From NCBI GenBank assembly GCA_025506515.1, contig CM046442.1:61637340-61701339 (forward strand): a DNA stretch of 64,000 bases. Direction: 5' to 3'. Of the stretch, positions 21,592-34,524 are shown one piece after another. This DNA is from Flaveria trinervia. Its lineage: Eukaryota; Streptophyta; Magnoliopsida; Asterales; Asteraceae. Under the pieces are notes generated by a model. It had not been told where the DNA came from. It was given only the letters and a program-made list of their open reading frames with translations, and did no database searches. Position 1 is the stretch's first letter, and the number at the start of each line of letters is the position of its first letter. The position numbers were made by a program, and so were the translations under genes.

Positions 21592-22936
21592 TTATGGAAT
21601 CTTGTCCATTGGAGATTCATTGAACTTCACATGCAAAGTCTCTTCAACTATCTTTGTTCTGCAGTTGAAGACTCTGTATGCTTTGCAAGTAGATGAATAA
21701 CCAACAAAATACCCTGCATCCACCTTAGGATCAAATTTTTGGAGTTGATCCTTTGTGTTGAGAATAAATAGGGACACCCAAATGCTCTAAAAAATGAAAT
21801 TCGAGGAGCCAAGTGATGTAGAACTTCATATGGAGTCTTCATCAACCTCTGATTACTAAGGCTCTATTCTACACATAGCAAGCTATGTTAACAGCTTCAG
21901 CCCAAAAGGTCAGTGGCAAACCAGAGTCAGCCAACATAGACCTTGCAGCTTCAATTAGGGTCCTGTTCTTTCTCTCCACTACTCCATTTTGTTCGGAGTC
22001 CTTGGGATGCTAAACTGCCTTTTGATTCCTTTGAAAGATAAAATTCATCAAGTGTATGGTTTCTGAATTCAGTTCCATTGTCACTCCTTATACACTTGAC
22101 TGAAAGGGAATACTGCTTCTCAACATACAACACAAAGTTGATAATCTTCTAAGCAACCTCATCCTTTGAATACAGAAAGAAAGTCCATACAAATCTGGAG
22201 TAATCATCCACAATTACCAGACAGTATTTCTTCTTTGCCATGCTCATCACTCTCACAGGACCAAATAGATCCATATGCAGTAATTGCAAGCAGGCAGTGG
22301 ACTTAGGCTCTTAAATAGGAGGGAATGAGACTTTGTGTTGTTGTCCTTTTAAACAAGCAGTACAGGTTTCATCATAGTGGAACTCCTTTATTGGTAAGCC
22401 TCTCACTAAACTATTGTGGATCAGCTGATTTATGTTTTTGAAATTAACATGACCCAGCCTTCTGTGCCACAGTTTAGGTTCCTGAGGAGAGGCTTTGGAA
22501 AATAGGCAATGATGGCCTCTAATATTTATTTTCTTGGAAAGATCTAAGGCATACACTCTTCCTGTCCTGTTGGCCCTCAGGAGAGTGTGATCATCCAACA
22601 TCTTATCAATCAAATTCAGAACTTTGGATGACAGAATCTTGCAGTTCTGACTGGTGAAAAGAGCAACATGGCCATTATCACACATTTGACTGACACTCAA
22701 GAGATTGTACTTGAGATTTTCCACATGGTAACATCATCAAACTTTATTTCTCCATTGGAGACAAAGCCTTTTCCAATGATGTAACCCCTAGCATCATTAC
22801 CAAAAGAAACAAACCCCTTCTTTCCTTGAGAGTAGTCATGAAGAAGAGAGCTGTTCCCAGTCATATGCATAGATCCCCCACTGTCTACATACCAGATGCT
22901 ACTTGGCATGTTGAAGAACCCTGCAATCATAAACAA
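21592..22936 (-). pseudogene. S1 protease and integrase, broken
   Basis: Protease has WYVDSGGSMHMTG just after 22936, with the D-S-G triad intact. The pre-integrase piece (22724-22311) has LWHRRLGHVNFKNI and CTACLKGQQHK. The integrase core is split by a stop at 22311-22313 and by frameshifts. CIRSDNGTEFRN (22133-21951) carries the second catalytic Asp. The C-terminal YVGYSSTCKAYRVFN-like piece ends at 21592 with a stop before RT. Confidence 0.9.
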
Positions 22937-22965
22937 TTAGTTAGTTTTTGAGACCCAAACCTTTT
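22920..22965 (-). promoter_or_regulatory. S1 gag-pol boundary: conserved UAA and acceptor-like site
   Basis: The minus strand reads AACTAACTAATTGTTTATG and then ATTGCAG|GG. The UAA ends gag in frame with the protease that follows. CTAAC and TTGCAG|G look like a plant branch point and a 3' splice site. The sequence is identical in S2 at 38012-38041. Confidence 0.6.
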
Positions 22966-25811
22966 TGGTTTTGGGTCTATTCACATCAACAGATGGTAAA
23001 CTAATAGACTTGCTATGAATAACAGCCTGAGGGGATGGAGATGGTGAAGAAGAAGCTTCCTTTGGCATGGATTTTGTTCTCTGTGGTTTCAACACAGGAG
23101 CATCTAATTGGTTGACTCTCCCTAATAGATGTTCAACCATCATAACAAGTTGTGTCTGATTTTGTGATAAAGCCTTTAGCTCATCAGACACATTAGTGCT
23201 TGAGTTAGATGGGTTCCTATGTTGTACCATCTCTCTTTGAGCAACCTCAGCTGTTGCCTGTTTAACCCCTTTCTTTGTGGATTTCTTTTTGGATTTCTTT
23301 TTGGATTTTGGGGTTACAGGTTTTGATGTTGCTGGTACAAATTTGATTTCAAACTCAGTTTTCATTTTATCCATTTTCTCTTTAATGTTTTCATTATGTT
23401 TGAGTTTGGAGCCCTTTTTATACCAGCAATCATCAGTAAGATGATTGAATAAGCCACATATTTCACATGGCTTTTTCTTCATCATAAGTTGATCATCTAC
23501 TGAAGAAGATGAAACTACTGAAGACTTGTTCTTCAGCAGTTTGCTATCAGTACTAGCAGTTTTCTTCCCTTTAGTACCTGCTTTCTTGATATCTTCTTCA
23601 GTAGTCTTCCCACCCTTACTACTTGCAGTTTTCTTCCCTTTAGTACATGCAATAGTTTGGGTTTGTCTTCCAGGTGTTATGACATTCACTTTAGTACTTT
23701 CAGTACTTTGTAAAATACCACCTGGAGTGATGAACTTTTTGATCATGTGAGTGTCAGCATTTGAACCATCAACATTAGCTGATAGGTTCTGAGAGGACTT
23801 AATGCTGACTTCAACCTCTGATGGTGTTGTATCAGATAGTAGATCACATGATGAAAAAGATTGGTTATTGCTTTCTCCATCAAATTCTACCTCAGCTCTG
23901 GGAGTAAAATCTGTAGGAGGAGCAGTGTGATTATAACCAATGCCAAACTTCACATTGGAAGCAGATTGCTTACTAAGAAGCATTTCAAAACCTTGCAAGA
24001 ATTTACCCATCGATCACACTCTACCTGGGTAGTTGCAAGTGTTTCTTAAGGTCTCTGTACTTCTCTAGAAGTACCTCTTCCCTAGCCTTATCATCTGTGA
24101 TTTGGCATTTAAGTTTGTAAATCTCATCATTCTTATCATTAAGCACAGACTCAAATTCAGCTTTTCTTTTGGAAATTGTTTGTTCTAGCTCAATGTTCTT
24201 GTTAATTAAAGCTACATTTGCTTCTCTAATAGATGCAAATGCGGCTATGCATGTTTCAGAACATAACTTGGCTTTTGCCTCAGAGGATACCTGTGATACC
24301 TGTGGTGTAGATGCATTAGAGGATGAAGTATCAGCAGACTCCAAAGCCATAAGAGCTAGATTTCCAAAAGGACTATCACCACCATGTTGACCAGCACCAG
24401 AGAACAGTTGTTCATGACCAGACAAATCATCTGGTAAACTGCTCCAGTCAACAATTCCTAGGGTGAAAAAGTTGTGTTGTTGAGGTTGAGTTGTTGATGA
24501 GATTGGGAAGGTTGAGGTTCAGGTAATGCATTTGGTTGTTGTGCAATTGGAGATTGAACCGGATTTGGCTGAGGCAAGTAATAACAGGGAAAAGGATATG
24601 ACATTGGACCCTGGGGGACAAAGTATGCAGGAGATACAGGGTGTGATTAATGACTAGAACCAGTAGGATGTTGCCCTCTATTTTGTAGACTAGTGCTGGG
24701 AAAAGTCATAAAGGGTGCAGAAGAGTTAGATCCAGTTGATCTATATTCTCTTGCAAAGTGTCCAAGCCTTTGGCATTTGTGACACCTCAACTTACTCTTG
24801 TCAAAAACAACTTTGGTTTTGCCAGAGAGTCCAGGAAATTTCCTGCCAGTTCTCTTGTAGAACTTCTAAGATCTGATATTAACTAAGGCCATTTGGCTTA
24901 GAATATCCATCTCTTCTAAATCATCATCAGCAATTCCCTTCAGATCATCCATGATGAAGCATAGATTGTCATTATTACTGCCAGAATGACTATCAATACC
25001 AACAAATGCATGATCAGAACTGTTTGAAGAGAAATCAATATGCTCATCATAATTGCTTTCAGATGCAGCATATTCTGACTCATGACCAACCAAGGCAGTG
25101 TTCCTTGTACAAAGTCATCAGTGAGCTTTCATGATGATGACAGTTTCCTTTTCTGCTCAATCTCTCTTTCGAATGTAAGTAGTTTCCCATGAAGTTAGGT
25201 GAGAGATAGGCTATCCAGATTTGCACTAGAGCGTAGGACAATAGTGTATGTGTCCGATCTCTCAGGCAGTGATCTGAGGAATCTGTTATTCATCTGGTTG
25301 TTGGTGTATTCCTGTTTCACCATTTTCAGCTCAGAGATCAGACAGGAAAAACGCTCAAACTGTTGAGTCAGTGTCTCACCCTTTCTATGAGAAAATGTCT
25401 CATATTGTTGGGCAAGAATTTCTCTGTTGTTTGCTAAGACCTCATCAGTTCCACCAAATTGTTCCTTCAGTGCATTCCAGAGGTCATGAGCAGTTTCATG
25501 ATGCATAAGCCCTGAATAGATTTCATTAGGCAGTGCCATGGCCAGAATTCCATGGGCTTTAGCATCAATCTCAAACAGTTTCCGATCTTCATCTGAGTAT
25601 TGTTCCTTCTTCTTCACAACCATTTGATTGGTTTCGGATTGTTCACCATAGGCTTATGTGGTCCATGTACCACAGATGTCCAACAACCTGAACTGTTAAC
25701 AGACAGGTGATGAAGCATCCTTCGTTGCCATATGTTATACTCAGTCCTAACCAACATCGGAGGCTTGGTTGAGGAACCAGTATTGTGAGGGTCATTAGAA
25801 GGAGTAGTCAT
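22937..25811 (-). pseudogene. S1 gag, broken
   Basis: It starts with ATG at 25811. Pieces are 25811-25614, 25623-25195, 25093-24866, 24425-24021 and 24010-22937. The N-terminal Copia gag domain contains YSDEDRKLFEIDAKAHG and TAHDLWNALKEQFGG. The first zinc knuckle has CHKCQRLGHFAREY: its last Cys is Tyr, codon at 24743-24745. The later part has a coiled coil (NKNIELEQTISKRKAEF) and a second knuckle CEICGLFNHLTDDC. It ends VWVSKTN followed by TAA at 22937, the same end as S2. Confidence 0.9.
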
Positions 25812-26021
25812 CTCAAATTCAACAAATTCAATTAAGCTATAATAGATTTAGAACAAAACACAACGAACCAATTGAACCAAGAGAGATCTCAAGATGAATA
25901 AGCAAAAGTGGCAGAAATTCAATAATCTATAACCAGTTCTTGCAAATAAGCTAATTCAATCAAACATAGATATCCAATAGCAGTTTCAATGATCAATGTT
26001 AGATCGATCAATGATTAACCA

Positions 26022-26033
26022 GCTCTGATACCA
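26022..26033 (-). other. S1 primer-binding site
   Basis: TGGTATCAGAGC on the minus strand, two bases after the LTR, is an exact initiator tRNA-Met primer site. Confidence 0.95.
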
Positions 26034-26035
26034 TT

Positions 26036-26912
26036 TGATAGGATCAGCGATCTTCGTTGATTGATTGGAGAGTATAGCAGCGGAAATCAAACACTGAATT
26101 AGCAAATTCACAAGAACACAAAAGATATTCGAAGTAAGAACAAACAGCTATAGACAGAAAGAATTCTGCAAAATATATTTCATTCAATATTCGCTTTCGT
26201 GGTAACAGAATGTCACACATACAATTAGGTCAACATCTCTTATATAGAACATGTGACGTCTGCTGATGTCAGTTGATAGTGACAACTATCAGAATTTATT
26301 CAAACTACTGATAGTTAACACAACTGCTGAAGATGTCAAACAGCTGACATCTTCTTACAAAAATGCTAAGTGTTAACTATTACTACAACTACTGAAAAGA
26401 AACTACTGAAACTACAACGACTAAAGAACATGCTCTTCAGTCGTTTTACAAATACTGAAACAAAAAGAAAAACTACTGAAAGGAAACCATCACAACAACT
26501 GAAGAATGCTTCTTTAGCTGTTGTAACAAACTCGAAAGGCTTCAGTACTTGTACTTGAACTTAGCTATTGTCATCAGCTGATGTCTTCAGCTATTGTCAT
26601 GAGCTGATGTCTTCAGCTGTTGTCTTCAGCTAATGTGTTCAGCTATTGTCTTCAGCTGATGTCTTCAGCTGTTGTCTTTAGCTATTGTTCTTCAGTACTT
26701 TAGATCTTCAGCTGTTGATCTTCAGACTTTGATCTTCAGCTGTTGTTCTTCAGTACTTTAGATTTTCAGTTGTTGACGTCTTCAGTACTTGTACTTGAGC
26801 TGTTGCTCTTCAGACTTTATGAAATAGCTGATCAAGTCTTAAGCAGTTGTTGTGATGTCTGTGGGACTTAGAGGTTTTTCTGATCCGGCTCATTGGTTCT
26901 TTTGGTCCAACA
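26036..26912 (-). repeat. S1 5' LTR
   Basis: This 877 bp LTR starts TGTTGGACC and ends CCTATCA, where S2 has CCTAACA. It has the same array, hairpins and TATA region as S2. One arm of the 12 bp hairpin (26416-26445) has a mismatch. In the TATA region the S2 palindrome is disrupted (TCTTATATAGAAC). Confidence 0.93.
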
Positions 26913-27642
26913 ATGACCAAGGCACCAACAAGAGGTCCACTCAAGCTTGTATACCCAAATCCTTATAGCAAACACCTTCTTGCTAGGGAGAAAAACACCA
27001 AAACACTTCTAAGACCCTCTAAACTGCTACTGCTGGCCGAGAGTTTGAGAGGAGAGAAGGGATTACTTTTGTGTGAAAAATGATGAATGCATGTATGGAG
27101 ACTTGCACACCTTTCTAATGTGTGTTTTCAAGGCAAGAAAAAATCTTATTGGACCATGGGGAGGCTGATTTTCAGCCTTCTAGAAGGGTTTTCCCTCTCA
27201 AACTTTTAATAAATATAACACATTAGGAAGTCATGTACATCATTTAAATTAAACCTCTTTTAATTAAATGACTCTCTTGTTTTATTATTTAATGTTACTT
27301 AAACCTATTTAAATAACAATACAAATAATAAAATTCATCAACAAATTATCCTTATTATTTGTTCCACTACAAATGCAATTGTTTAGAAAACCTATTTTTT
27401 TCTAAATTTGGTGTGATTATTTAATTGCATGATCATATCATCAATTAAATAATTGTTTGTGTTTGCAAAGCTTGTTATTGGGTATAACCCGCTTGGATCA
27501 TAACATACTAACCGCATCAATGTTCTACGTGTCTTGGGCATATAGAATCCTACATTCTAGTCTTCAAGTTAATGTTAATCAAACTATCCATCTAATGCAA
27601 CCTTATAATTTGTTCTAGCATCTAATTTTTATACTAACAATT
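26913..27642 (-). mobile_element. Truncated second copy of the 8925-9922 LTR
   Basis: The sequence runs parallel to about 9199-9922 and ends at the same ACTAACA terminus. Its first third is missing because S1 inserted there and the far side of S1 was later lost. Confidence 0.8.
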
Positions 27643-28827
27643 AATCTTGGTCGTTTCCTTCTATGACAACCAATATTATCCATTATTTCACTTGTTTATC
27701 TTCTTAGTAACATTTTGTTCATCGTCTTCATCCATCCCACATTCTTACCTTGTCTTCTCTTATAGAGTTATAATCAATCAATTTCTCAATCTATATGAAC
27801 ATAAATACATACACAACATACCTACACATACATGTCTTCATACAATCCAATCATACCATTAACATGATTTTATCAAATATCAACCTATTCTTAACATATT
27901 TTTTGATTTATTCAACCATTTTAATCACATTTTAATTAAAAATCATCAAAATATCAAATTTTGTTAAACTTTGAAGTGGGTGAACTGGAGTTTGTCAAGA
28001 TTTTTCACCTTGATCATCATCCATGAACAATTGTTAGTAAATTAATGCGATACCTTGTGTAACTAGTAAGTTGTAACCATACACAATGCAAGCACAAATC
28101 TTTCATTCTCGATTATCACTTCGGGTTGTAATCTAAGTTCTAACTAGAATATTTAGTGAGAAATGGGTGAAGGTTTCTAATGGTGGTGCTAGTGTTTGCG
28201 GTGACCGAGAGAGAGGGGGGTGATGGTCGTGACGGGTGGTGATAGAGGGGCTGGTCGTGGCGGTTGGTGATGTTGGTGGTGATGGTGGTGACGGTTGGTG
28301 ATGATGGAAGTGATGGTTGTGGCACGTGTAGGGGTGCGCGACGAGGGTGGCCGCTGCGGGAGTGGCTGGCGGCTGCTACGGAGGCGGCGATTATGGTGGG
28401 CTCGGTCGAGGTTGTGATTGATGGGTGTGGTGGTGGTGTGGGGAAATGGCAAAATGAGGATGTGAAGAGGTGGTGATGGTGTGGGGAAATGGAAAAATGA
28501 GGATGTGAAGAGGTGGTGATGATGGTTGGGTTAAAATGGAGGTTTTGTGGACTCATGGATGACAAGTTGTCATCCCTACACACACTCCACATAGTTACCA
28601 ATAATTATATTAATAATTTACTTAATATTATTATTACAATTATTATTATTATTATTATTTTGTTTATTATTATATTATTAATCTCTAACATTACGATTAA
28701 CCAATTTCAAGGTTCGTTAAAATCGTTAACGCAGAGGTTTCTAAATTAACTGGTTATAATGATTAAATAATCATAAATTTTTTATTTAAATAGTTTCGAG
28801 CGTTGACTTGTTTGATCGGGTGTCACA
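27643..28827 (-). mobile_element. Gypsy-type LTR, 5' part
   Basis: It continues directly from the Copia-like LTR as in the left copy. It then goes past the point (28325) where the left copy breaks, and ends GGGTGTCACA at 28827. On the minus strand that is TGTGACACCC, a typical Gypsy LTR start. The 28140-28520 part is GGTGATGG-rich. The 153- and 87-codon His/Pro-rich frames there are simple-sequence artefacts. Confidence 0.65.
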
Positions 28828-31808
28828 AAACATCTTTCTACTCTTGAATGTATTGTTAAGTAAATAGATACATATCCTATAACTTGAAAATGAGATTTGA
28901 CCTTGAGTCCTTAAGCATATTAAAAGTTGATTATAAAAAAGCTAAAAATGATTATAAACTTCAGATAGAAGATCTAGAAGAAAACCATTTTAACTCTTAA
29001 GCATAAACACACCAACTATAGGACTCAAATCAAAGATCTCATTACCAAGTTAACTAAATGCCAAACAGAGCTTGTGATCAGCAAAGCCAAGACAGAAAAA
29101 TGTGTTTTGAAAAAGAGACCTTCAAGAACATTATATCCTTATCCTTGCATGCAAAGATTTGTTATTAGAATAAGCAGGGACTGGAATCTAGTAAGATAGC
29201 TCCTCCACACACTCTACTATTTGTAAGATCCCCAAGGTGAGGATAAAGAGAAGATAGTGAAGGATGGATCTACTGAGATAGCTCTTCCACACCATCTCTT
29301 TTTATGAAGGAACAAATAAACACCAAAAGCAATGTATGGATCATTAATAGTGGTTGTTCCATGCACAGGAAAGGAAATGGATGTTTGCTTTAAAACTTTG
29401 AGAAAAATGATAGAGGGCTAGTTGGTTTTAATGGGGTTTCAAGTGGTTACACTACACAAGGTGTAGTATCATAAATGATAAGCTCAGAATTAAGAAGATA
29501 AATTTTGTCAAGGAGCTTGGACACAATCTATTGAGTGTATCCTAATTTTGTGATAAGAGACACAACATGCTCTTCATTGAGCATGAGTGCATTGTTCTCA
29601 AGCACGCGGTGATCACTCCTCAAGAGCACATCCTACTTAGAACCCCCAGGAAAGGTAACATGTACAAGATGGAGAAGTTTCTTGCTTTCTACCTAAAGCA
29701 AATACTAATGAGTCTTTCCTTTGCCATAAAAGAATGCACCATGTAAACTTTAAAAACATGTATAAATTAATTAAGAATGATTTGGTAACTATAATGCCAA
29801 AGAAAACGTTTACAAGTGATGACCATTGTGTTGCATGGCTGAAAGGGAAGCAATACAAAGTGTATCACAAGCTAAAGGAAAGGAACTCCATCACTACACC
29901 CCTACATTCATTTTGAAAATTAAGAATAAATTTGATCACAAGATCAGAACCATAAGATGTAATCAAGGAACTGAATTCAAGAACCAAATCCTTGATGCAT
30001 TTTATGATGAAAAAGTTATTACAAGACAATATAATGCTCCAAGAACTACTCAGCAAAATGGTATTGGTGAGAGAAGAAAAAGGACACTTATTAAAGCTCC
30101 ATGTTATCTGACTCTAAAGTACTACCACCTTCTAGGCAGAGGCTATCAACACTGCCTGCTATGTGCAGAATAGAGTTTTAGTAGTTAAGACTCATTGTAA
30201 GACTCCTTATGAGCTATGGCATAAAAGTAGACTTTTCATTAGTTTCGTCATATCATTTGGATCTCCTTGTGCCATCTTGAATACCAAAGATCAAGTAACC
30301 AAATTTGCTGAGAAATCAGATGATGGACACTTCATTAGATACTATTCTCAAGCTAATGCTTATATAGTATACAATATTCTAACTAGAGTAGTTAAGGAGT
30401 CAACCAATGTGACCTTCAATGAGCATACTCCTAGTGTGAAAGGTTCTTGTCCTGATTGTTTGTTTGATCTTAATTTAGTTACCAACTATTTTAACAAATC
30501 TTGTGAAGATGTTTAAGGATTTATACATAACTTATCAACAGAAGATCCTGACCCAAGATTTGAGCTGAGAAGACCAAGCAAGAAAGCTATTTCAGCTCCA
30601 GTGGTAACTAACCTGGCAGATCAAGTTCCTATTAGCACAACCATGACAAATTCAGCTAATACATTTAAGGTGCCTATAATTTCCAGCTCAAAGGCACAAA
30701 ACTCAAATAAAGGAACTTGTAATGTAGCAGGAAATGGAAGTGGTGATAGTGATCAAGAATTTTGTAATGCTGATAACTACTCCATAGAAGACAACATCAA
30801 TAATGTCACACACTCAATGGATCAAGCTTCTCTTGATAAGTGTGTTGATGTGTTGGGTGACACTCCATTGCCAGATCTGAATTTTACAAATTTGGATTTG
30901 TCTAATCAACTTACTATGACTCCTTAACTTAGAATTCACAAGTCATATCCTACCACAAACATCATTGGAGATGTTGACACAAGATTTAGAATAAGAGGAC
31001 AAACCCACGACAAAAATGTTTGTCTATCCTCTTGTTTCTTATCCTGGATAGATACCAAGAAAGTTGATAAAGCTTTAAAGGATGGTACTTGGGTTAAAGA
31101 AATGTAGGAGGAGCTACTTCAATTCAAAAGGCAAAAGGTTTAGAACTTATGTTCTCTTCCTCAAGGGAAGATGACCATAGGTACCAAATGGGTATTTAAG
31201 AACAATAAGAATGATAGAGGACTTGTTATCAAGAACTAGGCTAGACTGGTTTTTCTAGGATACACAAAAGAAAAGTGGATTAACCATATAGTTTTTTTTG
31301 CCCTGATGGAAAGACTTGAAGTTGTTAGGGGAGATTCCTTGCATTTGCTACATCCAAGGATTTCAAGGTCTACCAACTTGATGTCAAGTGTGCTTTCATA
31401 TATGGGGTGATTAATGATGAGGTGTATGTCAAACAACTACCTAGCTTTGCATACCTAGATCATCCTGATTATGTCTGCAAGCTTGATAAGCTCCTTATGG
31501 GTTGCCCCAAGCTTAAGGGAAGTGGTACAAGACACTATCTCAGTATCTATATCAACATGGCCACAAGAGGTGTACTATAGATGGAACACTCTTTATCAAA
31601 AGAACAGGAAAAGACTTGATGCTGGTGAAGCAGGTTAGCATAGGCATCTTCATAAATCAATCAAAGTATGTACAAGACATATTCACCAGAAACAACTTGA
31701 CTAAATTTAAGGTTGCAAAGACACCCATAGCTAGAAACCACACTCTAGAACCAGATCTTGAGGGGGTGTGAAAATGAACATCTCTACAAGGCTATGTTTG
31801 GGTCTCTT
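28828..31808 (+). pseudogene. Decayed Copia element B: gag C-terminus to RT, no LTRs
   Basis: All pieces are on the plus strand and riddled with stops. A gag coiled coil can be read at 28890-29110 (DYKKAKNDYKLQIEDLEEN). The protease triad is N-S-G at 29346-29354 where Asp is required. The pre-integrase box HHVNFKNMYKLIKND (29734) lost one zinc ligand (CVAWLKGK). The integrase box is RCNQGTEFKN in place of the usual D-containing form, although GERRKRTL remains. A capsid-like linker (30163-30516) and an acidic variable region (30601-30927) follow. RT begins near 31150 with TIGTKWVFKNN and ends near 31800 at the N2 LTR. Confidence 0.85.
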
Positions 31809-32606
31809 TGCAGGACCGTTTAAGGAATGGTCAATACAACTAGTCTCACAATGAGGAGAGTGTTTAGAACACTTAACATATCAAATAGGGAACCAGGAAA
31901 ATATTATGATACCAAGAACACAAGCAAACAATGAGACAGAACTAAGAACAACAACAAGATGAATATGGTTTTTAAGGCTAAAGTATATTGCTCTCAAGTT
32001 CTTTACAAGTGTTACAAAGCATACATAGAAAGATAAGGACTTAAGATACTTTATGCTACTATCATACAACCGGCCATACTTTGAAGGCCAGCTGGAAACA
32101 CTAATCTAGACAACATGATCAATGTAAAGTCAAAACGCAGATTGCCTTTTGATGGGTGACTATGACATTCCATAGCTCACATCCTAATATATTACAAAAA
32201 GGATAAAAGTACATAAAGTAGAAATTTACAAACTCAAGACTTTAATGTACAGTTGCAAAAGCATGGGCCTTTTCACCAACTTGTATAGGTTAGGGAGTTT
32301 TCAGAGTTGCAACAGAAAGTGGGTCAGTTTTATACAAAAGTACATCCAAGAAAAGCATATTCTTTTTTGTCTTTGGAAGAAATCTATCTTCACTTAAAAT
32401 GTCTTCGGTAGACTTTGTCTTGAAGCCTTGGAAGACTTTATCTTTGGCTTCGGAAGATTCGGTCTTTGGCTTCGGAAGATTTTTCACTTAGAATAATTTC
32501 TATGTAGAGTGGAAAACTTCTGAAGAAACTTCTACTAAGTACCAAGTGCATGCATATAAGAGCACTTTGGTTGTTTTAGGTGCATCAACCTTTTTATAAC
32601 CTTACA
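31809..32606 (-). repeat. N2 3' LTR
   Basis: This 798 bp LTR has TGTAAGG at its minus-strand start and CCTGCA at its end. It carries the CTTCGGAAG units (about 32400-32480). It lies inside decayed Copia B, interrupting the RT-RNase H junction near a GSL-like box. Confidence 0.88.
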
Positions 32607-32619
32607 AACTCCCCCTAGG
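32607..32619 (-). other. N2 polypurine tract
   Basis: CTAGGGGGAGTTT on the minus strand, directly adjoining the LTR start. Confidence 0.88.
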
Positions 32620-33364
32620 CTGATGTTATCAAATCAGAGAAGTTCTTTAGTAGTTTTCAATCCTCATTAGGATCAAGACCATTCATGTATTTATCATTTA
32701 GTTAGGATCCTTTAGAATAGTATCTTCTGATGTCATGAATATCATGGAGAGATAGATCAAGCATGTCTTGCAAGAAGTAGGCATCTTGACCACCTAGATC
32801 TCTAATGACATACCATTTGTCAGGATTAGCAGCAAAACTCCAAGAGAAGATGGGTCCTCTAGATGCAAGAGGTTGTGCTTGAGTTAGAGTTGATTGAGTA
32901 GCCTCTTCATCCACTACCTGAGGATCTTCTAACTCATCTTGAAGTTGGAGGTGGATGCCTTTGACTTCTTCTTTAACACACTCTTTGTGGCCATCCTTTT
33001 CCTCCTCTTTAGAGTGTTTGACTGAGAGGGCTACTCTTGAGTACCAGGTTGTTTAAATGTGCCTCTCTCAGTTGGATCCTCTTCCTTAATAGGTTCAAAA
33101 GAAAAGGGAACATGACCCTACTATGGAATAGAAATATGGTTGGCTGAGATGCAGATCTAGATTCAGGTTGTGTTGTTTGAGTGGGTTTAACCATAACTTC
33201 AACCTTAGGAGGAGCTTGGCTTGGTGGAGAATGCAAGTCCATAAGCTCTCCCTTTTTAAGCTTCTGCTTATTCACCCTAATGTGATCAACCATAGTGGCT
33301 AGAGACATTGGACCAAGACTCCTTTTGAAGAATCCATATAGATTTAAGAAGCTCATCATCCTCT
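32620..33364 (-). pseudogene. N2 accessory frame, C-terminal half
   Basis: It includes the conserved MSFLNLYGF box (about 33360) and the SPPSQAPPKVEVMV segment. The Trp-containing C-terminal part (32914-32702) has GPIFSWSF and KWYVIRDLGGQDAY, matching N1 at 2700-2520. It is broken by frameshifts. The frame is cut at 33364 by a Gypsy solo LTR and its N-terminal half resumes at 47964. Confidence 0.8.
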
Positions 33365-34129
33365 TCCTATGTAAGGCCACGTCCCTAGGAATCCTCACAA
33401 TTGGTTAATCATAGCATAAAACCATTGTAATAACTAAAACATTGCAGTGAAATTAAATAGACATTCATTTGAATTTTGTCAATCATATTGTACTCATACA
33501 TTTGTCTGTCAAAATAAGATAAAAACATAGTACTTGTCTTAAATTAAAATAAAATATTTCATAAACAGCAATGCCATCCATTGCCCTCCAAGTAGCTCCC
33601 AACCTGGTGCCATCCTCAGCATCTACATTTACCTGCCTATATCATGCATAAAAGTCAACTTTATTGAGTGAGTTCTAGTTTTAGTTAATATTAGAAAATA
33701 TAAACTTTATCCTTCATATAACGACCATGGATACACCATAATATATAACATTTGAATCTTAATAAGCATGTTCATTATCTTTGCTTCTTTTATTATCTTT
33801 CACTTCATCATAAACAAGATTGCACAAAGCAAGAACTCCTTCTTGATCGACAACGAATGTCGATCCCTATCGCTACACATAAAAACGATAGCTATCCCCT
33901 AACAGTTGATCCACACTGAAAGGCACGTAGCTCGCTCATGAAAGGCACAAAGCAAGTGAAGTCTATCATAGTGCTTACAAGACTTTTCATCATCATAAAA
34001 GCCCGGGGGTAACATTCGTTAAGTTCCACTTCTTATTAATATTATATTCCACTTTAATAAATAATATTTAACTGTTGGACCAAAAGAACCAATGAGCCTG
34101 ATCAGAAAAACCTCTAAGTCCCACAGACA

Positions 34130-34440
34130 TCACAACAACTGCTGAAGACTTGATCAGCTGTTTGACAAAGTCTGAAGACTTCAACAGCTGAAGACTAAAG
34201 TACTGAAGACTTCAACAGCTAAAGACCAAAGTCTGAAGATCAACAGCTGAAGACTAAAGTACTGAAGACTTCAATAGCTGAAGACTAAAGTACTGAAGAC
34301 TTCAACAGCTAAAGACTAAAGTCTGAAGATCAACAGCTGAAGAACAAAGTACTGAAGATCAACAGCTGAAGTACAAAGACTGAAGACATTAGCTGTTGAC
34401 AATAGCTGAAGTTCAAGTACAAGTACTGAAGCCTTCAGAG
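34130..34440 (+). repeat. CTGAAGA tandem array in S2 LTR
   Basis: About fifteen units contain CTGAAGA or CAGCTGAAGA with spacing of 13-27 bases, partly organised in higher-order blocks (ACTTCAACAGCTGAAGACTA). It recurs in all S LTRs with different unit numbers, so it expands and contracts. Confidence 0.9.
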
Positions 34441-34524
34441 TTTGTTACAACAGCTAAAGAAGCATTCTTCAGTTGTTGTGATGGTTTCCTTTCAGTAGTT
34501 TTCTTTTTGTTTCAGTATTTGTAA

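Larger units (their letters stand above)
15796..26912 (-). mobile_element. S1: Sirevirus-like Copia element lacking its 3' end
   Basis: About 11.1 kb on the minus strand: 5' LTR (26036-26912), PBS, gag, pol, spacer, accessory frame. It matches S2 throughout. The match stops at about 15796, inside the C-terminal part of the accessory frame (equivalent to S2 45030), so the last 0.55 kb of internal DNA and the 3' LTR are missing. The right flank ATGACCAAGGCACC corresponds to the repeat at 9199, which shows that S1 inserted into the second copy of that LTR. Confidence 0.93.

Noticed and set aside
28140..28601. His/Pro/Ser-rich frames of up to 153 codons, also at 10360-10736
   Set aside because: They translate a GGTGATGG-type simple sequence that belongs to a repeated Gypsy LTR fragment.
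34130..34440. CTGAAG/CTTC arrays as heat-shock elements
   Set aside because: A heat-shock element needs GAA and TTC blocks at a fixed 2-base spacing in alternating orientation. Here GAA-to-TTC spacing is mostly 3 bases and irregular.
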